In this document: positions 1 through 8,217 of the stretch, piece by piece
Position numbering within the stretch: position 1 is the first letter of the stretch
How the letters are laid out: each line of letters starts with the position of its first letter
DNA from: Clostridium uliginosum
Lineage (GTDB): Bacteria > Bacillota > Clostridia > Clostridiales > Clostridiaceae
Assembly: GCF_900112485.1 (NCBI RefSeq)
Contig: NZ_FOMG01000028.1
Location: 1 to 50,641 of the forward strand
DNA length: 50,641 nucleotides
Reading direction: 5' to 3'
Position numbers and translations under genes: made by a program
Notes under the pieces: model-generated
What the model was told of the DNA's origin: nothing
The model's input: the letters and a program-made list of their open reading frames with translations, nothing else
The model's database searches: none

Positions 1-161
1 ATAAGAATATTAAAAAATATAAGAAGTGAAATGTTCGTTAGAAATATAAATAGTTTTTTATTAAATTTACAACTTAATTATACAAGGATATAATATAATT
101 AAGGTATCAGATAATATAGATAGCAGTATTTGTAATTTAGCAAGTACGGAAATGAACTATA

Positions 162-695
162 ATGAAAAAGAAAATACAAATTGGAATCTCTGATTTTAAA
201 GATTTAGTAGAAGGTAATTATTATTTTGTAGATAAGACCTTGTAACGAGAACATTTGGAGTTTCTTGCTCTTATCATGGTATTTAAAAGCAGTTAAGACA
301 GAAAATATAAGAGGTTTGTTATAAATAATTTAAGTTACTTTGATGTATCTGGCAAAGAACCAGAAAAGGTATATCATGCTTTTGTACTTGGAATGTTAGT
401 TTCACTTTGCGATAATTATGAGGTTAAATCAAATAAAGAAAGTAGTTTTGGAAGATACGATGTTATGATAATTCCAAAAGATACTTCAAAAATCGGAATA
501 ATAATAGAATTTAAAAAGATTGATTAATTATCAAAAGAAAGTATAGAAGAAGCAACTTCAAAGGCTTTAAGACAAATTGAAGACAAAAAATATGAAACAG
601 AGCTTTTAGAAAAAGGAATTAAAGACATTATAAAACTAGCAATAATGTTTAAAAACAAAGAAGTAGAAATAACACAAAGCACTATCTTTGACTAG
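162..695 (+). pseudogene. Decayed AAA-ATPase/PD-(D/E)XK gene with internal deletion
   Basis: The first 27 codons (start ATG at 162, stop at 243) match the N-terminus of the full-length homologue at 36536-38236 (shared residues include YYFVDK). After about 70 unrelated bases, the C-terminal quarter resumes near 315 and runs to 695, again matching that gene (DVMIIPK and IEFKKI are seen). An in-frame TAA near 526 interrupts the C-terminal part. Nearly the whole ATPase core, including Walker A and B, is missing. This is a relic, but it preserves the ancestral ATG start of the family, which helps to read the start of the intact copy. The 160 bases upstream hold only AT-rich sequence with a promoter-like TATAAT. 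Confidence 0.85.
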
Positions 696-733
696 TTATC
701 TTAGTTCATATGCATTAACATAATCATATTTTT

Positions 734-917
734 AAAAAAGGACATATTAGTACTACGGATACTAGTAAATAGTGCTTAAGTGTTTCTATCATTTCTGCAA
801 TAGAATTATGCCAAACTCAGCTAAAGCTTCAAACAGTGGCAGATTCTATAACATAAATGATGAAACACTAAAATCACTATTTACAATGTATCACTCCGTA
901 CTAATATGTCCCTTTTT
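734..917. repeat. 184-bp MITE-like element, copy A
   Basis: One of three near-identical 184-bp copies (also 45871-46054 and 47025-47208). It begins AAAAAAGGACATATTAGTAC and ends with the inverted version (GTACTAATATGTC, then CCTTTTT), so it has terminal inverted repeats of about 20 bp. It encodes no plausible protein. It sits directly downstream of the O-antigen ligase-like gene stop and beside the decayed AAA gene, where a hairpin could also end transcription. Confidence 0.8.
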
Positions 918-938
918 AGGTATAGATGTTCTTATGCC

Positions 939-2765
939 TTATTTAATTACTTTTCTGTTCATAAAGTTAAGTGTAACACCAACACCTAAAACTATCCAAA
1001 ATATTGGAGCAACGCTTATAACTGAGTCATTGAAAATACCAGCAAATAAATATCCTATAACACCTAAAGAGGTTATGCCACCTAATATTTGAGATTTACT
1101 ATATTCCTTTTTCAAAGCGTATAACTTCATGCTATCAATAATATAAATAAGCATAATTGATATAAATGCTAATAATGCAATAAGTCCATCATTTAAAGCT
1201 ATTTGCAAGTAAAGGTTATGTGGCTTATCAACAAGCATATTAGGAGTATTATAAGCATAGTACTTACCAATTAAATCATTTTGAGGGAACTGATAAATAA
1301 AAGTATCAGGACCAGTACCTAATATTAGATTATTCTTAATCATAGGAATAGATCTTGACCAGATATAACCTCTCGCAGATCCAAGTTTTTCTTTACCTTT
1401 AAATCCAGCTGATTCAGGAAAAGCTACTTCAGTATTTATATAGCTACTTGGATTTACTAAATGAAGACTTTTATTTGGTTTTAGATTGAATACAAATGTA
1501 GGCTGTCCATTAATATTTAACATAAGACCATCTGAAGTAATGGATTTATTGTTAAGCTTTCCAAAGTTAAATGAAATGTTTTTGAAAGGCTCAGTATTTG
1601 TTGTATAAGTAATTTTATCTTTAACATATTGTATAATTTCATCATTTGAATTTTTGAATATAAAGTTACCATTTTCATAGGAGATTTTTAAAGTCTCATT
1701 AGGTAATACAACCTCAACACCTTTATCTATGTGTTTTATATCCTTAACAGGTACATGTTCTTTATAATCGAAATCACTTGTATCCTTAAAAATGCTAAAA
1801 GAATCTATTACTAAACTTGGAATTCTTTCGAAAATAATTCCTTTAGTTGCAAAATTAACTCCAATGGCTAAAATCATTATAGAAACAAAACCTATTAAAA
1901 GAGGTTTCCATTTTTTAAATATTATTTTTCCAAATATAATAATACCAAAAATAGTTGCAATTGAAATACCTATAATTCCTGCACGAGATGTACTTCCGAA
2001 TAATAACCATACTGAAAGTAATGATGCAATTCCTAAAATTATTTTATTAACGATCTTCTTTTCAAATATAGTTAAACCAAATAATATAGGCAGTACAATA
2101 GCTACAAAGCTACCAACATAATTGTAATGAAATAAAGTACCATATAATTTACCTTTTTCAAAAAGTAAATCTAGTCCGTTAGCATCAACATTATATTTAC
2201 TAGGAATAGCAATAGAAGAACCTAGCTTACTTTTAAGTAGATCTTGTCCAATGTATTGAAAAACACCTAAAAATGAGTTAATAACAACTAAAATAATAAT
2301 AGGAATAACCACGTATTTATAATCATTAGTAGTTTTAAATGTGTAAATTGAATATATAAAGATAATAATATAACAAGCAATTGTAATAAAGCCTTCAGCT
2401 CTGTCAAATACACCAAAAAAAGATGCTTGATTATATTTTGAAAATATTGCAGAAAGTAAAGTTAAAAGCAAAAATATACCAGATAAGATTAAAATTGAAT
2501 TAACAATTTTATCTTTTTTCCTAAATATTTTTTTAAAGAATATAGCACTAATTCCAATTAATATAATAGAAAAAATTATTAAATAGAAAGCTTTTTTCTG
2601 TGAAAATAAATCAGTTTTCACTGCTTCACCAAGTATATCTACAGCATTGGAATCAACTTTAACAACTACCATACGAACAATTAATGGTATAATTCCAAGT
2701 ATAAATGCAATAGGAAAGAAAAAACTAATGGATTTATCCTTTGAAATATTTTTATTATTTTCCAT
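939..2765 (-). CDS. O-antigen ligase/polymerase-like membrane protein (Wzy_C/WaaL family)
   Basis: A 608-residue polytopic membrane protein of the O-antigen ligase/polymerase superfamily, which joins or polymerises undecaprenyl-linked glycans on the outer face of the membrane. It has about 10-12 hydrophobic segments. A family-like segment with GSTSRAGIIG occurs near residue 270, followed by a large extracellular loop of about 200 residues. The C-terminal part has the typical LGTGPDTF and KPHNLYLQIALNDGLIAL signature. I chose ATG at 2765, preceded by GGGATG at suitable spacing, over the in-frame GTG at 2774. The conserved 72-bp element lies about 30 bp upstream on the same strand. Whether it acts as ligase, polymerase or transfers glycan to protein cannot be told. 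No Wzx flippase is in the window. Confidence 0.82.
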   Translation of the reverse strand: MENNKNISKDKSISFFFPIAFILGIIPLIVRMVVVKVDSNAVDILGEAVKTDLFSQKKAFYLIIFSIILIGISAIFFKKIFRKKDKIVNSILILSGIFLLLTLLSAIFSKYNQASFFGVFDRAEGFITIACYIIIFIYSIYTFKTTNDYKYVVIPIIILVVINSFLGVFQYIGQDLLKSKLGSSIAIPSKYNVDANGLDLLFEKGKLYGTLFHYNYVGSFVAIVLPILFGLTIFEKKIVNKIILGIASLLSVWLLFGSTSRAGIIGISIATIFGIIIFGKIIFKKWKPLLIGFVSIMILAIGVNFATKGIIFERIPSLVIDSFSIFKDTSDFDYKEHVPVKDIKHIDKGVEVVLPNETLKISYENGNFIFKNSNDEIIQYVKDKITYTTNTEPFKNISFNFGKLNNKSITSDGLMLNINGQPTFVFNLKPNKSLHLVNPSSYINTEVAFPESAGFKGKEKLGSARGYIWSRSIPMIKNNLILGTGPDTFIYQFPQNDLIGKYYAYNTPNMLVDKPHNLYLQIALNDGLIALLAFISIMLIYIIDSMKLYALKKEYSKSQILGGITSLGVIGYLFAGIFNDSVISVAPIFWIVLGVGVTLNFMNRKVIK

Positions 2766-2797
2766 TTTATACACATCCCAATATATTTATTTTTGTA

Positions 2798-2912
2798 ATT
2801 TATCCGATAGCTAGCATCCATAATATTTCCATTTATACAAGGGGAAGATAACGGCTGCACGCTCCTGGATAACGATTTCTAAGCTTCAGTTGGGATGAAA
2901 ACCCCACCTGAA
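2798..2912 (-). repeat. Conserved 72-bp element E1 plus hairpin (possible structured RNA)
   Basis: Bases 2798-2869 closely match 5155-5226, with an identical TTTATCCGATAGCTAGCATCC at one edge. Most differences elsewhere are transitions (C/T, A/G), as in structured RNAs. Next to it, at 2885-2912, is a 10-bp stem with one mismatch (TTCAGTTGGG with CCCACCTGAA). Read on the minus strand, hairpin then core ends at GGATAAA, and the following flank differs between copies. That layout would fit the right end of an IS200/IS605 element (omega-RNA scaffold plus variable guide). A leader element of the downstream ligase-like gene is the alternative. The family is not certain. Confidence 0.4.
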
Positions 2913-3017
2913 AATAAGAACTCTGTTTATCTATACAAATATGTAATATTATATCATTGTAGAGGTCATGGGTGCAAGGCGGGGAAATAAACCAGTTAAG
3001 GCATATTAAAATAAATA

Positions 3018-3259
3018 ACAAAGAAATAGAAATAACATTTATTAAAGAAGACTAGAAAAATTTCGCTAAAAGTTTCTAACATTTAAAGTTGTACCCATAA
3101 AAGATTGCTCCTAATATGCATTAGGACAATCATTTATGGAACAACTTCAAATGAAGAAACTCTAAGCTTATTTTTCAATGCTTCTTACACAAATGTTATT
3201 TCTATTTCTTTTTTTGAATATACATCATATCATTAAATGATTTGTATTATGAGACAGCC
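3018..3259. repeat. Long palindromic repeat, family P1, copy 1
   Basis: An imperfect palindrome of about 240 bp: the left arm around AAATAGAAATAACATTTATT and TTCTAACATTTAAAGTTGTAC is answered by the inverse sequence in the right arm, with the centre near 3115-3135. It matches 38311-38587 in inverted orientation, including the outer GAGACAGCC end. It contains no gene. Transcribed, it would form a very long hairpin. Confidence 0.75.
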
Positions 3260-3430
3260 TCCTTGTATGATTAAGCTATAAAATTCATTAGAGAATTCAT
3301 ATCTCTTTACATGAATATTGTAGCTTATTTTATTTTTATTATTCTTAAAAACATATCTCAAATTTATAATAGTAAAATCATTCTCTTTGAATTTTAAAGG
3401 AAACTTAATTAGGTAAAATAGTACTGAATA
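3260..3430 (-). pseudogene. Open-frame fragment of an unrecognised gene
   Basis: On the minus strand one frame stays open for about 55 codons between the palindromic repeat and the IS110-type element (residues such as KFKENDFTIINLRYVFK), with an amino-acid mix that looks coding. No start is present and no family is recognised. It may be the remnant of a polysaccharide-cluster gene cut by the two mobile elements. Confidence 0.25.
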
Positions 3431-3440
3431 GAAGATAGAT

Positions 3441-3620
3441 GACCAGCCCCTGGGAGTTTCTTCGAAACTATACCCGTTAAAAAGCGTATCATTCCATCAG
3501 ATAGAATTCCATAATTAGCTGGTTGAGTTTCCTAAATAGGAATTACTCGTGTCACAAACAAGGATATAGACTAACTGATATATTGGATAATCTATTCTAT
3601 CTCAAATTTTATATATGAGG
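3441..3620 (+). ncRNA. Candidate IS110-type bridge RNA region
   Basis: The roughly 190 bp between the left edge of the element and the transposase start is non-coding but structured. ACCAGC at 3442-3447 can pair with GCTGGT at 3518-3523, closing an 80-nt domain. Inside it is GTTTC-TTC-GAAAC, flanked by GGG and CCC. A second hairpin, about 3525-3548, pairs GAGT+TTCCT with AGGAA+ACTC. In the IS110 family the non-coding end upstream of the transposase is known to encode the bridge RNA with target- and donor-binding loops. Location and structure fit; loop assignment was not attempted. Confidence 0.45.
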
Positions 3621-3630
3621 AGATAATCAA

Positions 3631-4916
3631 ATGGCAGCATTCACTTATAATTTAACAATAGGAATTGATGTTTCGGCGAATTTTCTTATGTAGCAATCAT
3701 CGAACCGAATGGCAATATTTATAAAAAGGTTTTTAAAATGAATCATAATCTTAAAGAATTTAACTATTTAGTTCAAGAAATTAAAAAAGCAGAAAAGAAC
3801 CTTTCAAGTAAACCTGCAATATTTATGGAATCAACAGGTGTTTACCATATAGCTCTTTTCCACTATTTAAAGAAATTTTTTAATGATGTATTCATCATTA
3901 ATCCACTCATTACAAATTCTAACAAAAATAGTTCAATAAGAAAAGTGAAAAATGATAAAAAAGATGCTATATCAATTGCACATATAGGTAAATTCCAAAA
4001 TATTAAGTATTCCACTGATATTGATTTAGATTATTATTTACTTAAATCTTTAGTTAGAGAATATTACAAACTTAGAGATGATTGTTCTCAATATAAAAAG
4101 AGACTATCAGCTGATTTAAGAGTAATATTTCCAAACTATAATACAATATTTAGGGATGCAAATTCTAAAACATCCTTAGCTATTTTAAATAAATATCCAT
4201 CACCTTTATTAATAGTAAAAGATCCTAAAGATAAGATTATTGATTTATTAAGAGATAATGCTAGAAGAAGTAATGAATGGTGTAAAAATATCTATTTAAA
4301 GTTAATTTCAGTAGCAAAGGAAGCTATCGCTATCGGAGTAGGCTTAGATAAATTATCGATAAAAATAAGAGCCAACATCTCATTAATTAATGCTATTAAT
4401 TTGGAAATTAAATCTTTACTAGAAAGTATAAATAATCTAATTGATTCAGATGAACTAAATAGTAATATTAAAGAAAATATTTCATTATTAAAAACGATTC
4501 CTGGTATAGGAATATTAACCGCAATAACGTTAGTTGCGGAAATAGGCGATTTCCGAAGATTTAAAACCTCTAAACATTTAGTTGCTTTTCTCGGAATTGA
4601 TCCATCTATAAATGAATCAGGAAATTTCAAAGGATCAAGGAATAGCCTATCCAAGCGTGGGAGTAGTATCGGAAGACGTGCAATATATACAGCAGCACTT
4701 TCTTCAATTGGTATAAAACGTAATGGCGAAGCTAATAACAAAATAATTTTAGAATATTATAAAGATAAATTAAAAACAAAAAAGCCAAAAGTTGCTTTAG
4801 GTGAAATAATGCATAAAATGGTTAGATATATATTTTCTGTAATGAAAAATAAAAGGCCGTATGAGGAAAGACACCCTAAAATTCATTGTAGAATGTACTT
4901 AAATCATACAGCTTAG
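3631..4916 (+). pseudogene. IS110-family transposase, frameshifted near its N-terminus
   Basis: ATG at 3631 has a good GAGGAG site 8 bp upstream and opens with GIDVSANF, the first catalytic motif of the DEDD (RuvC-like) domain, but this frame stops at TAG 3691. The continuation SYVAIIEPNG lies in another frame that overlaps near 3684 and runs to 4916. Further motifs in that frame are MESTGVYH and NDKKDA (acidic catalytic residues), then the C-terminal Transposase_20 part with TIPGIGILTA, FLGIDPS and SKRGSSIGRRA, which includes the conserved serine region. Joined length is about 428 residues, normal for the family. An internal start at 3738 would lack the first Asp. Either the element is dead or the frameshift is a sequencing error. 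Confidence 0.85.
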
Positions 4917-5036
4917 TTTTTTACATTTTTTGTAACCGTTCGTGTTTTAAAACGGTTTATTTGCTATGCAAGATATTCAAAAAAATATTTTTTTATATTT
5001 TACTTGACTTTGCTTAGCTGGTCTTATTTTCATTAG

Positions 5037-5157
5037 AAATAATATTAATTGTATTTGGTAAAACGGTATCTATAGAATACACTTTTGTTAATACCTAACT
5101 TTGAGCGTATATTTTTAATTCATCTAAGAATTTTCCATTGCCTAATAGCAGGAATTT
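5037..5157 (-). pseudogene. Relic of a GT4-type glycosyltransferase
   Basis: On the minus strand the translation reads LLLGNGKFLDELKIYAQS before a stop, and a neighbouring frame continues with LGINKSVFY. This is the usual GT4 pattern (G-x-G...L...A...LG...V.F). Only about 40 codons survive, with a frameshift, between element E2 and the IS110-type element. It lies in line with the upstream sugar transferase, so a glycosyltransferase gene probably once followed it. Confidence 0.35.
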
Positions 5158-5228
5158 TATCCGATAGCTAGCATCCGTAACACTCCTTCTTCTTCAAGTG
5201 GGAGATGACGGTTGCATGCTCCTGAATT
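5155..5228 (-). repeat. Conserved 72-bp element E2
   Basis: Second copy of the element at 2798-2869, same orientation. The edge ATCCGATAGCTAGCATCC is identical, and the rest differs mostly by transitions, for example GACGGTTGCATGCTCC against AACGGCTGCACGCTCC. It lies between the stop of the sugar transferase and the decayed glycosyltransferase fragment. The neighbouring hairpin of copy E1 is absent here. Function unknown; see the entry for E1. Confidence 0.45.
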
Positions 5229-5238
5229 TAGTTGAATT

Positions 5239-6666
5239 TTATAATTCTACTCCGTTATTGTTTATAGTTTCACGATTCTTTTTTACAATCTTCTCATTAT
5301 TCTTAAAACCTTTAAAAGCAGTTTGGAGTAATATCACTATATCCATTAATATGTCCCAGTTTTCAATATAATATATATCATACTCAATTCTCTTTTTAAT
5401 TGAAGTATCACCTCTAAAACCATTTACTTGGGCTAGTCCGGTTATTCCAGGTTTTACTTGATGTTTCACCATATAAAGAGGTATTTCATTTTTAAATTCA
5501 TCAACAAAATGAGGAATTTCAGGTCTTGGACCTACTAAACTCATATCACCTTTTAATACGTTAAAAAATTGAGGTAATTCATCTATTGAGAATTTACGAA
5601 TTAAAGATCCAAATCTAGTTTTTCTAGGATCATTATTTGTACTCCAACCTGTTTGCTCATCAGAATTAACCTTCATAGATCTAAACTTGTACATTGTAAA
5701 AGTATTTTTATTTAAACCAACACGTGGTTGTTTAAATATGATAGGACCTTTAGAAGTACATTTTATTATTAATGTAGTAAATATCATTATAGGGCTTGTC
5801 AATATAATTAAAATAAGAGAACCCATTATATCTAAAGCTCTTTTCATAAAAGCATTTCCAAAGTTATCAAGAGGTATTCTTCTAACATTAATAATAGGAA
5901 TACTACCTATTTGATCAATATATGGTTTACTAGGAATATATTTATAACAAAAAGGTATTATAGAAATTTTAGTACCACTTTTTTCACAAGCAGAAACTAT
6001 TTCTTCTAAATATTTAGCATCTTCAATATCAAGGGCACAAACAACTTCATCAAATTTAAACTTATATAGTATGTCTAATAACTTACTATAATCACCAAAT
6101 TTTTTATCATAAAAGTTTGAAGAATTAGCAACATATCCAGCATAGCTATAACCATAACTTTTATTATCTTTAATAACCTTCAAATATTCAGAGGCCGTTT
6201 CTCCACCACCTACAATTAATACATGTTTTAAATTTAATCCACTTTTTCTAATGCTTGATAAAATTGTTTTTAATAAAAATCTTTTACTCATAACTAAAAT
6301 AGTATTTACAAAATAAAAAATAACTATAATCCATCTAGAAATATCAACTAATTTAAATACAAATAATGCAGATAAGCAAAAAGCAATTAAAAGGGTATTG
6401 CTTTTGATTATTTTAATACACTCTTTACTAAATAATGATGCTCTAACTGAATTATATAAATTAAAAAACATATATAAAGCAATATTAACTGGAACTAGAA
6501 ATAAAGTAAATTGCATATACACATTGAATTTTAAGTAATATGTATCTGATGAAAAAATAAAAAAACGAATGGAATATGCAAGAGCCATAGAAATAAACAA
6601 TATTAATATGTCGCTCAGGGCATTGACTTTATTTAATAAGTTTTGGTTTTCTTTTATCATTAACAT
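5239..6666 (-). CDS. Undecaprenyl-phosphate sugar-1-phosphate transferase (WcaJ/WbaP type)
   Basis: A 475-residue polyprenyl glycosylphosphotransferase that starts surface-glycan synthesis by moving a sugar-1-phosphate from a nucleotide sugar to undecaprenyl phosphate in the membrane. Four or five N-terminal membrane segments (residues 15-130) precede a Rossmann-like CoA-binding-type domain (VLIVGGGETASEYL, about 145-250). The C-terminal bacterial sugar transferase domain (about 275-460) contains a re-entrant membrane segment, FKQPRVGLN, YKFRSM, SIDELPQ, GDMSLVGPRPE and KPGITGLAQV. Length and order fit the WcaJ-like long form, so glucose-1-phosphate is a plausible but unproven substrate. An AAAGGAATGA site precedes ATG 6666; ATG 6660 is also possible. 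The gene is divergent from the rest of the locus. Confidence 0.9.
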   Translation of the reverse strand: MLMIKENQNLLNKVNALSDILILFISMALAYSIRFFIFSSDTYYLKFNVYMQFTLFLVPVNIALYMFFNLYNSVRASLFSKECIKIIKSNTLLIAFCLSALFVFKLVDISRWIIVIFYFVNTILVMSKRFLLKTILSSIRKSGLNLKHVLIVGGGETASEYLKVIKDNKSYGYSYAGYVANSSNFYDKKFGDYSKLLDILYKFKFDEVVCALDIEDAKYLEEIVSACEKSGTKISIIPFCYKYIPSKPYIDQIGSIPIINVRRIPLDNFGNAFMKRALDIMGSLILIILTSPIMIFTTLIIKCTSKGPIIFKQPRVGLNKNTFTMYKFRSMKVNSDEQTGWSTNNDPRKTRFGSLIRKFSIDELPQFFNVLKGDMSLVGPRPEIPHFVDEFKNEIPLYMVKHQVKPGITGLAQVNGFRGDTSIKKRIEYDIYYIENWDILMDIVILLQTAFKGFKNNEKIVKKNRETINNNGVEL

Positions 6667-6805
6667 TCATTCCTTTTATTAAGTATTATTCGTAAATTGT
6701 ATCAAATTTAACTTTAGTATAATTATAGATTAATTTAAGGAATAATCCAACTATATTATTAATAGACAATTGACAAACAAACGATTATTAAATGTTTTTA
6801 TGTTG

Positions 6806-6814
6806 TGGTATACT
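6806..6814 (+). promoter_or_regulatory. Extended -10 promoter for the glycosyltransferase at 6850
   Basis: TGG followed by TATACT (6809-6814) is an extended -10 element. No good -35 lies at 17 bp; a TTGACA at 6770-6775 is too far away. The start codon follows about 35 bp later with GGAGG in between. The 183-bp divergent region presumably also drives the sugar transferase on the other strand. Confidence 0.5.
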
Positions 6815-6849
6815 GAGTAAAATGGATTCTATGTAGGAGGAACTACAAA

Positions 6850-7596
6850 GTGAAAAATTTAGTATCTGTAATAATACCAGTTTATAATTCATCTAAAACA
6901 ATTGAAAAAACAATTAAATCAGTATTGTGTCAAAGCTATACTTGCTTTGAAATAATTATAATTGATGATTGTTCAACTGATAATTCGTTTGAAATTATAG
7001 AAAATTTAAGTGAAAGTGACAGTAGAATTATTTTATATAGAAATCAAAAAAATTTAGGAGTGGCTAAAACTAGAAATTTAGGAATAAACATGACTAAAGG
7101 TGAATTTATTAGTTTTTTAGATAGTGATGATATATGGAAATCATCTAAATTAGAAAAACAGTTAGAATATATTAAACAAAAAAATGCACATATATGTTAT
7201 ACATCATATGAAATGATTAACAATAATGAAACTAATTGTGTTGTTCGTGTTGTACCTAAAGAAATTAATTATAATGGTCTTTTGAAGGAAAATGTTATTT
7301 GTTGTTCAACGGCTATTGTTAAAAGCTATTTACTTAAAAAGTATCCGTTTGAAACTGAATTTTTTCATGAAGATTTTGTTTTGTGGTTAAAATTACTGAA
7401 GTGTGGATTTAAAGCAATAGGAATACAAGAAACTTTAGTAATTTACAGAAAAGGTGGCCGTTCTTCTGATAAATTAAATGCATGTAAAAATCGATGGGTA
7501 ATCTATCGTAAAAGTGAGGAATTAGGTTTGATTTTATCAATGTATTACTTTGTGTGCTATACAATTAATGGTATAAAAAAATATTATTTATTATAG
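6850..7596 (+). CDS. GT2 family glycosyltransferase
   Basis: A 248-residue GT-A-fold family 2 glycosyltransferase that adds a sugar to the lipid-linked glycan at the cytoplasmic face. VSVIIPVYNSSKTIEKTI opens the nucleotide-binding half, IIDDCSTD follows near residue 38, and the metal-binding DSDDIW motif is near residue 93. HEDFVLWLKL near 178 is the usual acceptor/catalytic-side motif. The GTG start has TAGGAGGAAC seven bases upstream. The C-terminus is short, without an obvious membrane helix pair. Donor and acceptor cannot be predicted. It is followed by 620 bp without genes, so it is probably a separate transcript. Confidence 0.88.
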   Translation: MKNLVSVIIPVYNSSKTIEKTIKSVLCQSYTCFEIIIIDDCSTDNSFEIIENLSESDSRIILYRNQKNLGVAKTRNLGINMTKGEFISFLDSDDIWKSSKLEKQLEYIKQKNAHICYTSYEMINNNETNCVVRVVPKEINYNGLLKENVICCSTAIVKSYLLKKYPFETEFFHEDFVLWLKLLKCGFKAIGIQETLVIYRKGGRSSDKLNACKNRWVIYRKSEELGLILSMYYFVCYTINGIKKYYLL

Positions 7597-8217
7597 TATG
7601 CTTTCTGAATAGTTGAAGTAAATATAGTAGATATATGAGATAAAGATGCGTATTTTTCAAAAGTAAAGATGGAATGTTAACAGATTTATAAGTTTGCTTT
7701 GTGAAATTAAAGTAGATAAATTGACAATTTTATTCATTTCAATTATACTTATGAACGAATAATTATTTGAGATCTGTTTATAAAAAGCATATGAATTAAT
7801 AATTTAATAATATTAATATCGTTTATATAATTTATTATTATATAAACGATAAATTATATATTTTTTGAGGGCATTTAAAAGAAATTTTGGTATAATAGTT
7901 TTATGTATGCTTTTTTTTTATGGAAAATTTAAATAATGAAGTAATTATTTAATAATTGATTGTACAGATGTAACTGTTTGAATTTTTTTGTGTTAGTTCA
8001 AAGTTATAGAAATATTATTTAGATAAAAGTTATGTTAATTACAAACTTATAAGCTTTATTATTTTAAAGAAAAGCGAATGATAATAATGTTTATTAAAAT
8101 AAAGAATCTTATATTTAAAATAAATTAAAAAATTTAGTTTTGGGGTTATAAATATTTTATATTGTTTTTTTAATTTTAGAATTCTAAAACTAGCATAACA
8201 GCAAAGGAGAAGAATAT
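7597..8217. other. 620-bp AT-rich gap with a perfect palindrome
   Basis: No gene is seen. At 7817-7851 a perfect 15-bp inverted repeat (TATCGTTTATATAAT, 5-base loop, then the inverse) is followed about 7 bases later by a T-run. It could end the upstream transcript or serve as an operator just ahead of the next promoter. About 320 bases of AT-rich leader follow that promoter, with no riboswitch I recognise. Confidence 0.5.
7888..7896 (+). promoter_or_regulatory. Extended -10 promoter upstream of the AsnB-type gene
   Basis: TGG then a perfect TATAAT (7891-7896). A weak TTGAGG lies 20 bp upstream. If used, the leader to the start codon at 8218 would be over 300 nt, unusually long. It could drive the whole asnB-wzm-wzt-methyltransferase block. 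Confidence 0.45.

Larger units (their letters stand above)
3441..5023 (+). mobile_element. IS110-family insertion sequence (approximate ends)
   Basis: Non-coding left end, a DEDD-type transposase gene and a short right end. GACCAGC at 3441-3447 is repeated in inverted form as GCTGGTC at 5017-5023, which I used as provisional boundaries; true ends could differ. IS110 elements usually lack strong terminal inverted repeats, so the ends need comparison with an empty site. The element lies between decayed gene fragments (3260-3430 and 5037-5157, both minus strand), so it may have inserted into a glycosyltransferase region. No second copy is in the window. Confidence 0.6.

Noticed and set aside
772..1092. 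A 106-codon plus-strand frame
   Set aside because: It starts inside the 184-bp repeat and continues antisense to the clear ligase-like gene.
2833..3000. Possible cyclic-di-GMP riboswitch before the ligase-like gene
   Set aside because: Some similar short motifs (GGTGCAAGGC, GCTATCGG) are present, but the conserved core and tetraloop-receptor arrangement could not be traced.
2833..3021. A 62-codon minus-strand frame next to element E1
   Set aside because: It lies across the conserved element and its hairpin, has no good ribosome site, and its translation reflects the repeat rather than a protein family.
4292..4741. A 149-codon minus-strand frame
   Set aside because: Fully antisense to the IS110 transposase, whose motifs are unambiguous.
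6770..6814. TTGACA at 6770 as -35 partner of TATACT at 6809
   Set aside because: The spacing of 33 bp is far outside the functional range.
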